Source of the DNA: Escallonia rubra
Lineage: Eukaryota > Streptophyta > Magnoliopsida > Escalloniales > Escalloniaceae
NCBI GenBank assembly: GCA_033065855.1
Contig: JAVXUO010001034.1
Location: 1,612,001 to 1,676,000, forward strand
Direction: 5' to 3'
DNA length: 64,000 bases
Shown: positions 33,528-45,192 of the stretch, piece after piece
How the letters are laid out: each line of letters begins with the position of its first letter
Numbering within the stretch: the first letter of the stretch is position 1
Notes under the pieces: generated by a model
The model's database searches: none
Told to the model about the DNA's origin: nothing
The model's input: the letters and a program-made list of their open reading frames with translations, nothing else
Program-made: the position numbers and the translations under genes

Positions 33528-35832
33528 CTAACACTCTTCCTCATCATCGTCCTCCTCGACCATACTGCCAGGTTCGATACCTAGCACTTTATAATGGTTT
33601 CTCTTGTCATGATCAGCCATCTTATTACACAACGCACACTTTCGCAATTTTTTTTGACCCGTTGCTTCTTCAATCGGATTCTTCATACGTATTGCACGTT
33701 TTCGCCCTTTTGTTTGAGAAATAATTTGATAAAAAATATCGTCCTCCTCACCTGGTAGGCTAGTGTTGTCAATGACTGGCTGTGAAGCTAAATTGAATCT
33801 ACCGGCTGGAGTCGCCCGAGTTGTCGGAGTGTCCCGTCTTTCTGGTAATGCCATCCTAAACTGTGCAAGGTTAGCCTTATCCCGTGCTGCTGCTTCAACT
33901 TGATACATGTACCCATCAAATGTTGACGCTGCATCCAATGATAAACCGTGCATGATGTTACAAAGGTGATTATATCGCAGCGTCTCAGATTGCTCGAAAT
34001 CAACTGAAACGTTGGGCACGTAAGGAATGTGACCGTGTACTCTATTGGCTTCCTTCGTCCACCGATCCAAGATATACTCTGGAGGGATTTCACGAGCATT
34101 TTTTGGCGCTAAAATACCTCAAAGCGTGTCGACAGAGTATACCTTTATGCTCAAACAGTTGACAGTTGCAATTAACAAACCCAGTCTCCATACATACTGC
34201 TACGGTAAAATGTCTTCTGTTCTTCGGAGCCGACGAAGAGCACGGATTGGCAAAATTCGTCACATTTGTCAAAGCATAAACCTTGAGATCTTTGTTGCAT
34301 AGCTCGTGCAACTTTGTCATGCTATATTGATTCGACTTTAGTAGTTCATCCTGAAATTGTCTAAACATTCCCTTGGTATAGACTTGAGCCGCATGAGCCT
34401 CCAAAGGTGAAAAAACTACTATGGCTCTTTCTCTGTAAACTGTAGCCGCGTCGGCTTCTCTCTCAAGGAAAAATTGTCTATCAAGGGCTTTCTGCATCTC
34501 TAGTACGAACTCTGTTATACTTGAAGAAGAGCGTACGTACCCATCAAAGAATGCATTCATACCTTCGCTTTTCGAGGTCGTAGTCATTCCGGCTGTAAAA
34601 AACTTTTTGGTGTAGGCACCGATCCACTGTGTCCTGATCTCATACAACGCTTGCAACCATTCATGACTGTGCAAATAGTAGTCATCCACTAACTTGGCCC
34701 ACCTCTCCTCGAACATGTCTACCATCAACGATTTCTTCACACATGTATTAAAGTCACTCTTGAATGTCGGATGGTTTGCATATACATTGTGAAGCCGTTC
34801 GGGATATTTGTTGCTTATGTGCCATGTGCACAGGCCATGGTGAGTATTTGGAAGGACCTTAGAGATTGCATTTTTCATTGCCAGATCTTGGTCGGTGATG
34901 ACGGTCTTTGGAGGAATATGATACATTGCTTCAAGCCACGTTTCAAATAACCACATAAATGACTCCTCCGTCTCATCCCTAAGCAGGGGCAAAGCCAAAC
35001 AAGATTGACTGATAGTAGTGGTTCACCCCGGTGAACGGCGCAAAAGGTATAGAGTACTTATTTGTGCGGTATGTGGTGTCAAACGTCACAACATCGCCAA
35101 AATTTTGGTAAGCAGCTCTAGAACGGGCATCTGACCAAAATATATTAGTAATGCGGTTCTCGTCATCGAGTTGAAGACTATAGAAAAAGCCAGAATTCTC
35201 ACTCTGAAGGCGCCTGAAGATATCAAGTGTAGCTTGAGAATCACTCCTATAGGAAGACTCTCTCTTCTGAGCACGAAGTTCATTTCGGAGGTCTACTTCG
35301 TTGAAGCTCAACTTGTCAACCCCCCCCCCCAGCCTGGCTTGAGAAAACCCCCATCATTCTAGAAGGTGGAATTTTACCCTCGGCCATTGTAAATATCAGT
35401 TGTTTATGTGCCGCGCTTATTTCTCGATGCTGATGAATTTGACCAATCTTACTAGGGGTCATCAACTGATGGTTATGGCTCAACTCCACTCCCGTCACAA
35501 CCCAATGATTTTCATTCTTTCGGTGTACTACATACACATGCCTTGCAGCCGGTACCCGAAAATGTGTCCCTTTTTCTTTGTCTTGTTGGCCATTCGTTAC
35601 TGATCCGAACAACGGGGGGTACATGCGGGGCTCCTCTATGACACTCAAATAATCGGGAACAAAATTGGTCTGTATTCGCCCATTTTCTGGTCGTCTTAAT
35701 TCTAACACCGAAACCTATCATTTTCGAATATGCTCTATAGTATGCTTCAACTTCGTCCAGTGTTTGAAAAACTTGACCTTTGTAAGGTGGATCAGAATCT
35801 TCACAAAAATTATTTCCTCCAGTTGCATCCAT
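33528..35832 (-). pseudogene. FAR1-type MULE transposase, family A (unit 1)
   Basis: Starts MDATGGNNFCEDSDPPYKG. Domains in order: FAR1 zinc-binding region (LFECHRG; SHNHQ), DDE transposase region (first Asp in VVTFDTTYRTN, PFAPFTGVNHYYQSILFGF, second Asp in VITDQDLAMKN, SKSEGMNAFFDGY), SWIM finger (CNCQLFEHKGILCRH), then a tail with a possible zinc knuckle (CALCNKMADHDKRNH) and acidic end. Four single-base frameshifts were located by comparison: a missing base near 35545, an extra base in an 11-G run (35320-35330), an extra C near 34985 and an extra A near 34100. Catalytic residues are otherwise kept. Leader and intron lie upstream. Shared frameshifts with unit 2 predate the duplication. Confidence 0.85.
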
Positions 35833-35839
35833 ATTTATA

Positions 35840-37779
35840 CTGAAATCTAAAAAATAAAAATTATATCATTCTCAACAAGTCATAGAATTAAATAATTTTT
35901 TTTGGGCAGAAACAAAAATAAAATGAAATGAAATGAAATCGAATGAAAAAGGCAAAACTCACAACCGCTAAAAAGGGTAAGTGAGGGCAACTGGGTTTTT
36001 ATTAGGGTTTTTAATAGCATTTGTGGGGTAGCTGGGGGTTTATTTACGGTAGGTGGGGCAATAATTTTTATCGGGTTCATGTCCCTGTGTCACATCTCAG
36101 AATAACTGGAAAAATAAATTTTCGGGTGTCTTATACCCCTTCCCGAACTAAAAGTCATTCGGAAAATTTTACAATGTTAAATTACCAAAATACCCCCGCT
36201 GAGCGGCAAATTACTGAAATGCCCCCAGGGGTTCATTATCACCCTAACGCCCCAAATCATCTTCAAAACAACCTTTCAGGTGTTTTACAATCATTTATGG
36301 ACTAAAAAGTCCTTTGAAAAACTTTACCGAAAAAATTACCAAAATACCTATCTCGGGGTGGCAAATTACCAAAATGCCCCTGGCTTCAGAAAATCTCAAA
36401 ATCTCAAAAGCGCTTTTAAAATGCTATTTTAAGCTTCCTGAATTCATTCTTGATCTAAAAAGTATTTTACAAAAGTTTCGCCCAAAAATCCCGAACCGGT
36501 GTCCATATTAAGCGCTTAAAAGGCCGTTCGGCCAAAAAAATAGCTAACGACTTCGGAATGGCCCGAATTCCTGGGAAATGGAACTTCCCAACATCCTAGG
36601 GTTCTCATAAAAGTTTCACGCAAAATCACGCTAGCTTGATATTTTAAATTACACTGCAAAGTTACAAGGTTCCCCGTATCAGTTAACCCCTTTCCAGTCT
36701 TTCGAAAAATCTTAGAACAACTTTAAAATAAATTTTCAGGTGTCTTACACCCCTTCCCGAACTAAAGGCCATTCGGAAAATTTTGATAGAAAAATTATGA
36801 AAATACCCCCGATGAGCGGCAAAATACATGTATGCCCCCGGGGGTTCATTATCACCCTAACGCCCCAAATCAGCTTCAAAACAGCCTTTCAGGTGTTTTA
36901 CTTACATTTCTGGACAAAAAAGTCGTTTGGAAAACTTAACATTGTAGAATTACCAAAATACCCCTCTCGGGATGACAAATTATCAAAATGCCCCCTGGCA
37001 TCAAAAAATCTCAAAAGTGCTTGGAAATGCTATTTTAAGCTTCTTGAATTCATTCTTGATCTAATAAGTATTTTACGGATTTTTCGCCTAAAAATCCCGA
37101 ACCGGTGTTCGGATCGAGCGCTTAAAAGCCCGTTCGGCCAAAAAAATAGCTAACGACTTTGGAATGGCGTAAATTCCTGGGAAATGGAACTTCCCAACAT
37201 CCTAGGGTTCTCATAAAAGTTTCACACGAAATCGCGCTAGCTTGATATTTTAAATTACACTGCAAAGTTACAAGGTTCCCCGTATCAGTTGACCCCTTTC
37301 CAGTCTTTGGAAAAATCTGAAATTTTTTCCTGATATAGATATTTTAAAAATAACTAGGGTCTCTTTTTTGCACTTTGGCAAAATCTATCTCTAGCTATTT
37401 TTAATAAATTTATAAAAAATCTAAATTTTGACGCCCTAAAAAATCGCTATTTTGGAATCTATAAATGTAATACCCTGATTTGTATAAACCTAATTTTGAC
37501 GCCCTAAAAAACCGCTCATCCGATCTCCGATTGATCTGATTTTTGTTTCGTTCAATTTATATTTTTGTTATCTTCGATTTGAGTTTACAATGAGTATTTT
37601 TGGACTTCGAATGAATATTCGCTAATGAACGCTAGTTCAATCCCTAATTTCAAACTCTCAAAAAACACGAATTTTAGACTATGGTAAGAACAATTTAAGC
37701 ATAACACAATTTAAACAATCCATTGGTAAGAGCAAATTTGAAATTAACATTGAATTATAAGAAAATTCAAAATACTTAC
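35840..37779 (-). repeat. Leader intron with ~600-bp repeats (family A, unit 1)
   Basis: Minus-strand intron between the leader donor and the transposase acceptor. It holds two ~600-bp monomers (compare motifs near 36527 and 37127) homologous to those in element 1, then unique AT-rich DNA towards the donor. Open frames inside are by-products of the repeats. Confidence 0.7.
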
Positions 37780-37960
37780 TTGTTTTAACTTGATATATTT
37801 AAAGAAAAATCTACCGATCTTCTAACGGTTATCCACCGATCTTCTAGGGTAAAATTTTTTTGTTTGTATTGTTGTGAAGATTATGTAGGTGAGATATGGA
37901 GTATGAAGAGAGTTGGTAAAGATGATGGAGAGTGGAAGAAAGGGTTCGGGGAGAACGACT

Positions 37961-37966
37961 TATAAA
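37961..37966 (-). promoter_or_regulatory. TATA box of the family A transposase leader (unit 1)
   Basis: TTTATA on the minus strand, followed by a pyrimidine-rich leader and two CTAGAAGATCGG-type motifs before the GTAAGT donor. The arrangement matches 814-980 of element 1, although there the leader drives PMD. Unit 2 has it at 49829-49834. Confidence 0.6.
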
Positions 37967-38129
37967 GAGAGAAAAGTGAGGGAGAGAGAAGAAAGAAGAC
38001 AGAGAAAAAAAATTAGTGAGTGAGCAGTAGTCAAAGGCCGTGAAAGAAAAAAAATGGCAGAAGACTGTGCGGCCGAGCTTTGAGCTGGCTCTGGAAAAAT
38101 GACAAGAGGGGCATCACGGGGGGGGGGGG

Positions 38130-38545
38130 GAAAGGACACCACGTGGCAGGGGGGAACCGCAACACTTTGTTGCGGTTTGGCCACGTGGCAGGCAGGGGGG
38201 AGGGAAGGACGTGGACCCAGAGGGGGGGGGGAACCGCAACACTTTGTTGCGGTTTGGGGCCTTTGATGGTAAAGGACAACTGCAACAAAGTGTTGCGGTT
38301 GGGGGGGTAGGGGCCACGAAAAGTAGGAAGAAAAGAAAAAAAAAGGAATGATAACCAACCGCAACAAAGTGTTGAGGTTGGGTGGGGGGTGGGGGCCACG
38401 AAAAGTAGGAAGAAAAAAAAAGGTAATGATAACCAACCGCAACAAAGTGTTGCGGTTGGGGGTGGGGGGGGGGGGTGGGGGGCCTTTCACAAAAAATAAT
38501 GATTAGCAACCGCAACAAAGTGTTGCGGTTGGGTGGATAACATCC
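38130..38545. repeat. Terminal hairpin array of the family A half-element (unit 1)
   Basis: Six hairpins with AACCGCAAC/GTTGCGGTT arms: two read AACCGCAACACTTTGTTGCG and four the reverse-complement type AACCGCAACAAAGTGTTGCG (one imperfect in its right arm, one starting AACTGCAAC). Spacing is roughly 75 bp. G-runs and two CCACGTGG motifs lie between. Repeated at 49990-50395. Confidence 0.8.
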
Positions 38546-38594
38546 ACCGGTGGGTGTGGATCGGCCCATATATATATATATATATATATATATA

Positions 38595-40170
38595 CAGTGG
38601 CGGAACCAGGATTTCATCCCAGGGGGGGCTAAAAATATATCGAAGGAGATAAATATTTTTATAAGTAAAATAGCACACAAAAACAAAGTGCACTTTTCGA
38701 TAATACACAAAACATATTAAAAAGCATCTAAAAGGTCTTATTAAGTTTCATGAGAGCCACTAAAGACTCTTTACAACACAAAAGAAGAGAATACAAAATA
38801 CACATTTCAGTGTTTACAAACGAAAGCACTAAATAACTACTCGATGAGGCGCCAAAAATTGGGTCCCATCCTCCATCAACAATCTCAAATCTCAAGTGCT
38901 CAATACACGATTAACAGCCATAAAACATCAATTAATAATCTAAATTATTAAATTTACAACTAACAACCTAAAATTATCAATCAAATAATCAATTCTCAAT
39001 AGCAAAAGAAATTGTTCAAAATGCACACTGACCTAAGTCCTTAGAAATCAGAACGGCGTCATTGTCGCAACGTCGCTGGCAGTGGGTTCTTCGCCGTGAC
39101 CACCGGTGACTGAGGCTCAGAAGTCAGATCTGCTTGAATTTCACTATTTCAGGCGCCGTGACCGCCGACCGGTGAGGTTCGTCCCTTCCTTGGTTCGTCC
39201 GCCGGCTCGTAGATCTAAGCTAGATCTGGCCGGAGTTGGGGTGGGGACTGGGGAGGGCCTTCGCGCTTCGGAATCGCGGCTTCGACAGACGTGAGATGAC
39301 CATTTCCTCCGCCGTGAGGCCGTCCGTGACTCCGTGAGAGCAGGGGCGGACGTTGAGACCTTGACGGCGACCGGCGTTACCGATGACCGGTGGCCGTGGG
39401 CGGTGCCGCGGTGACTAGGACTGTAAATGAATCGAGCTGTTCACGAACGACTTGTGGTTCGTTCTCCTTAGAACTCGTTCGTGTTCATTCGAATAATATA
39501 CGAACATAACATGAACAAGTTTTTAGAGCTCGTTTATTAAACGAGCCGAACATGAACACTCTAAAATATTCGCGAATGTGTTCGCGAACAGCTCGTTTCA
39601 ATAATAAATTAATTATAATATATTTTAAATATACCATTTACATAAATGATATATATTAAAGTTTAAACTTATAGGCCATAGAATCAATTAGCCCAAAACT
39701 AACTTCAAGCCCATTTAAACACAGCCAATGTGATATATATAACAAAGCCCAAGTCCATCACCTAATTGTTAACCCATTTAAAAACCTTAACAAGAAAACC
39801 CTAACTTAGATTTTTCTCAAACAGTCGCCCCTCTCCACCTTTCTGCCTCTTTAATTTCTCTCTCTCGCCACACCCACCTTTCTGGCTCTCTCTCTCTCTC
39901 TCTCTCGCGTCACACAGAGACCTCTCACCATACAAAAACACACAGAGACCTCTCACCATCTCTCACCCTCACATACAAGCATGCACACATTACATATTGA
40001 CGGCGGAGTAAAGACAACTTTCGATCCTACGCCAGGGCCATCAAAAACATCAGATCAGATCTGGAATCCGGCATCCTCTCCGTTAAAATGTTCTTCAAGA
40101 TTCATCTCCAAATCCACTATATGTAATTTTTTTTTTCAAAATCTGAGGTACATATGTAGTTCCGCCCCTG
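38595..40170. mobile_element. hAT-like element (unit 1)
   Basis: Starts CAGTGGCGGAACCAGGATTT and ends …TAGTTCCGCCCCTG, imperfect inverted ends of the CAGGGGCGGA type found on many plant hAT elements. It is flanked by (TA)n on both sides, so an 8-bp duplication TATATATA is possible but cannot be proved. The interior has a CpG-rich stretch (39030-39420), repeated GAACATGAAC/GTTCGT motifs and a CT run. No transposase is present. The frame at 39106-39294 is not convincing. Confidence 0.65.
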
Positions 40171-40590
40171 TATATATATATATATATAGGGAGCTGATCC
40201 TTTGAGAGCGCTAGTTAACTGGGTTAAGTTGCTAGCGCGATCTGGCCGTCCACGCGCGATCTGTGGACGGTCTAGATCTTTTTTTTAAATCCGTCCGCTA
40301 CATTATGTAGCGGACTATTTTTTACATTTTTTTGACAATAATACCCTCCGAGTCCGTCCGCTACATAATGTAGCGGACAAGTTTTCAGACTTTTTTTCTC
40401 TTTCTGTCATTAATGTTCTGAATTTTTTTCTTTCTCTCTCTCTCCTTTCTCTCATCCGCTACATAATGTAGCGAACTAATTTTCTCATATCTTTTTCTCT
40501 CTCTCCCTTCATTAATGCTCTGACTCTTCTCTCTCTCTCCAGCGAGTCTGAATCAGTAAAATGGAAGAAAAAGGCGCTGACGCTTGATGA

Positions 40591-41037
<447 letters not shown>

Positions 41038-41084
41038 ATGCTAAGGCTGAAATCAACCAATTGAATGCAAAAACATCTGGGTAA

Positions 41085-41280
41085 TGGGATAGAGTCTGAG
41101 ATAGGCCGCACTTGAGGAGGGTGATGAGTTCGGTGATGGGCGGGTAAAGAGGCCGCCCTTTTGAATGTAGTGACAGGAGAGCATAGGGAGGTCGTAGACG
41201 GAGAGCTTCAGGTCTCCGGCGGTTGATTTCTGGTCTGGGAAGATGGTGGATTTAGAGATGAGAGCTGGAAACATGGTTGA
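41085..41280 (-). pseudogene. Captured BAHD acyltransferase fragment, unit 1
   Basis: Minus-strand reading: ALISKSTIFPDQKSTAGDLK, then LSVYDLPMLSCHYIQKGGLF and, after a frame change, PITELITLLKCGLSQTLSHY. This matches the N-terminal part of BAHD (HXXXD) acyltransferases of the At3g50280-like group. The HXXXD and DFGWG motifs are absent. Upstream on the same strand, about 54 codons (starting MTTAHNTAELDSG near 41460) may come from a third source gene; I do not recognise it. Confidence 0.65.
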
Positions 41281-41475
41281 TCGAGCAAAAGGTTCTCTTG
41301 CAATCTTGCCCCCTCTGTGCAATACTTCGTCAATTTTGCAACCAATGATGCGTCTTCGTGGGTTTGTTGGTTGTGGTGGTCGGAGCTCGGGGAGGAGGCG
41401 AACGCCTCTGCTGCGGCGACGCCAGAGTCGAGCTCGGCCGTGTTGTGGGCTGTCGTCATTGCTGCAAGGAGGATG

Positions 41476-41521
<46 letters not shown>

Positions 41522-42551
41522 AGAAGAAGAAAGGAGGGGACATGAGAGGCAGACATGTCAGGAGAGAAAAAGAGTCTGCCTCTGTCCGCTACATAATGTA
41601 GCGGATAGATTTATGTCAAAAAATTATCCGCTACATAATGTAGCGGACATGAAACATGTCAGAAAATTAATCAGATAAAGGAGAGAGAAAAAAGTACTGT
41701 CTCTGTCCGCTACATAATGTAGCGAACGGAGCTGGAGGGTATTTTTGTCCAAAAATCGTCCGCTATATTATGTAGCGAACAGACTTAAAAAAAACGCAAA
41801 AAAAAGATCTGGACCGTCCACAGATCGCGCGTGGACGGCCAGATCGCGCTAGCAACTTAACCCAGTTTGCTAGCACTCTCAACGGATCAGCTCCCATATA
41901 TATATACATGGCTTCTATGTATGAGAGGAAGGAGTTTTTTTTTCTTTTCCCTTTGATGTAAAAGTGAATTAATTTACACAAAGCCACTAATCTTTTTCCC
42001 TACACAAAATTTTTAAAAAAAAATTAAACACGGAAATTTATCAAAAAGTTACTCGAATGACCATGTTGTTATAGTTTTAACTCGAAAGTGCATTAAAATT
42101 AAAATCTGTACCTAAAGCTTCTATAAATATGTGTTGCTATATTATGCATCTAAAACACTTGAAAAATCTAACATAAATAAAATTTTTAACACCCAAGTGA
42201 GTACGAATTGAAGTAGAGAAAATAGTACGTGCTACTTGATGATGCTTGGATTCTGTCCAAACCTTATAGAAGTGGGAAAGGATTACCATAAATAGGTAGA
42301 TCAATGGACGGATAAGGTTAAATATATCAACCCCCTTCTTACATGAAGTGATTGAGTCGAATTATGTCTCCTAGACCTCCCATGTTTTGGAATACTAGAC
42401 TTACTGTTGATGCAATTACGTTGTGTTAAGGAGTCCCTTATCATTGCCTATATAAACAGAGCTACCCCCTACCATAGATCCATAGTAATTTTTCCAGTTC
42501 CCTTGCATTCCTTTTGAATCTCCTTGCTCTTCAATAATTCTTGTTTCAGCC

Positions 42552-44680
42552 ATGGTTGCTGTTGGTGCCATTGCTAATAGTGGTGGCGGCGATGAGGGGG
42601 GTGGATACCCCGGTAAGCTAACTTGGTATGTGGTGTTGAGCTCTTTTGCTGCCGCCATGGGAGGGTTCATCTTTGGCTACGACCTTGGTATATCCGGTAA
42701 GCAGATTCTTCCTTTGTTTCTCATTGCACTATGTAGACCGTTACCTAGGTTCAGTTTCATGTGCTTAATTTTTTTTCTTTGGATTGGTAACTTCAGGGGG
42801 AGTCACGTCCATGGCGCCTTTCTTGAAAGAATTTTTCCCATCTGTTTATCAGAAGGAGGAGCTGAACCAATCCAATAATCAGTACTGCAAGTTCAACAGC
42901 CAAGTTTTGACCCTATTTACTTCCTCCCTCTATCTGGCTGCGTTCCTGTCATCTTTCTTTGCTTCAACCGTGACCAGAAGGTTTGGTCGGAGGAGGACCA
43001 TGATGCTTGGAGGTACAGTCTTCTTCATCGGTGCAGCTCTCAACGCTGCTGCCGTGCACTTGTGGATGCTCATCGTGGGTCGAATCCTCTTGGGTTTCGG
43101 TGTTGGTTTTGCAAACCATGTAAGTATCTTTGATTTGGTTTATATTTCATTAAGCCTCTCAATTTTTGATGTTTAAAATCTCCAAACCTGCTGATAATTA
43201 GGCTTCCTTGTGTTCTAAGTTTCTGCTAATAGTCATGAATCATAATATGTGCCACAGAAACATTAAACTTCAGTTTTCCAAAAAGAAAAAAATTATCTTT
43301 TGTGTACGTTCGTTATTTTTACTCAGCATTTGTTCACAACATTCAAAAGTTGATGTTTAAAGTCCTTGAACCAGCTGTTACTTAGGCTTCCTGCTTGTTT
43401 TTTAAGTTGCGTGATAAGTGCCTGAAAAGTGCATCACAAAGAACTAATATCTGTTGCCACATGTTTACTGCCTTCCTGTTTTGTGTATCTCAATATGTTT
43501 GTTCCGATTATTGCAGGCTGTGCCGCTTTATCTCTCAGAGATGGCTCCATACAAGCACCGCGGTAAACTCAATATCTGCTTCCAGTTGAGCGTCACAATA
43601 GGGATATTGTTGGCCAATTTGGTAAACTACGGAACTGCACAAATCTCCGGTGGCTGGGGATGGCGAGTCAGCTTGGGCCTCGCAGGGGTTCCAGCTTTCT
43701 TGCTTGTCGCTTTCACGTTCTTCCTCTGCGAAACTCCAAACTCTCTGATAGAGAATCAGAAGTACGACGAGGCGAAATCCACCCTCCAGCGCATCCGTGG
43801 CCTGCAAGTGGACGTGCAAGCTGAGTACGAAGATCTCGTGGCTGCCAGTGAAGCATCCAAGAGCATGAAGGACGTTAACCGTTTGACTCAACTCCTCCAG
43901 TCCAGGCAGTACAGACCATCTTTGGTCTTGGCAGTCCTTATCCCCTTCTTCCAGCAATTCACCGGCATCAACGTCATCATGTTCTACGCTCCTGAGCTCT
44001 TCAGAACCATTGGCTTTAAGAGCCACGCTTCCTTAATGTCTGCCGTCATCACAGGACTTGTCAATTTCTTCGCAACCTTCGTCTCAATTTATGGTACTGA
44101 TAAGTGGGGAAGGAGGTTTCTGTTCCTAGTCGGCGGTGCCATCATGCTTGTGTTCCAGGTAAATAAATACTGGTAACATCTCTATCTAATAAAACGCATT
44201 AATCGTCAGATATTGTGTTAAACATTTTTTTTGATGCAGATTGCAGTGGCAGCCTTGATTGGCACGCAATTTGGAGTATCAGGGGCGGCGACTGAACTGC
44301 CCAAGTGGTTTGCCATCGTGGTGGTGGCCTGCATATGCTGTTATGTCGCGGCTTTCGCCTTCTCCTGGGGACCTCTAGGATGGCTGGTCCCTAGTGAGAT
44401 TTCAGCCCTCGAGGTCAGGCCAGCCGCGCAGAGTCTCACCGTGGCGACGAACATGCTCTTCACTTGGATCATCGCGCAGGCGTTCCTTAGCATGCTGTGT
44501 ACCATGAGGTACTTCTTGTTCTTCTTCTTCGCAGCCTTTGTGGCTGTAATGACCGTGTTCGTGTACTTCTTGGTGCCTGAGACGAAGAATATCCCCATTG
44601 AAGAGATGTCGAGGATTTGGACGGAACATCCCTACTGGAAGAAAGTTGTGACCAAGAATGGTGCTCCGCCTGAGGCTTAA
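42552..44680 (+). CDS. Sugar transport protein (STP-type hexose/H+ symporter), copy 2
   Basis: Exons 42552-42696, 42797-43119, 43517-44158 and 44240-44680; 516 residues, identical in sequence to copy 1 and with no private coding change seen against copies 1 and 3. It keeps all STP motifs and splice sites, so it looks functional. Its promoter-proximal ~640 bp match copy 1, but beyond that it adjoins the right end of the Pack-MULE-like element rather than ordinary flank, so distal control may differ. Confidence 0.93.
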
Positions 44681-45192
44681 TCTCTAGAATTTTTCCTTCT
44701 ACAGCAGTAGTTTTATTTTCTTCTTCTATTGGGATCGAAGTTTTAGCAGTGTCTCAACTTATAACGTTGTCGTTTTCATAAATTTCTTTGTGGATTTGCG
44801 CATATGATCGAGGTACACTTGGAATAATGTAATAAGTGTTGGTGTAATTAAACACAGTTATAACAATTTATGATGTTTATAATACAGGCTTGATATGGAT
44901 TTTTCAATGATTTTGTTGCGACCTTCACACTAGAACTGTGAATGTTATAATGTTTAGTCACGCGCAGAAAAATTAACCACACTCTTTTCGGTAGATATTC
45001 CCAATTGTAGACAATATGGGACATGAATATGCAGCAATATCCAAATTCTGCTTTTGTAATGTTAAAGTGCAATGAAACCAAATCAAATCAAAGCAACAAA
45101 TTATGTCAAACAAAGAGGCCATAAATGATTCTGATTGTCCTACTCATCAAATGTGTGCTAATTTGATAAATATTATTTTTTTCTACAAAGAT

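Larger units (their letters stand above)
33332..38567 (-). mobile_element. Family A MULE, transposase half only (unit 1)
   Basis: The right end (…GGATCGGCCC, 38567) abuts (TA)n. From it inward, on the minus strand: hairpin-rich end (38130-38540), TATA box (37961-37966), leader exon, GTAAGT donor (GT at 37778-37779), an intron with two ~600-bp repeats, acceptor at 35840-35841 and the transposase. The left side stops within one and a half units of the central repeat seen in element 1 and has no terminal repeat, so the PMD-ULP1 half is gone. The same structure recurs at 45193-50431. Confidence 0.8.

Noticed and set aside
39106-39294. 62-codon GC-rich frame in the hAT-like element
   Set aside because: Short, Arg/Gly-rich, changed by CpG-type substitutions in the second unit, no homology recognised.
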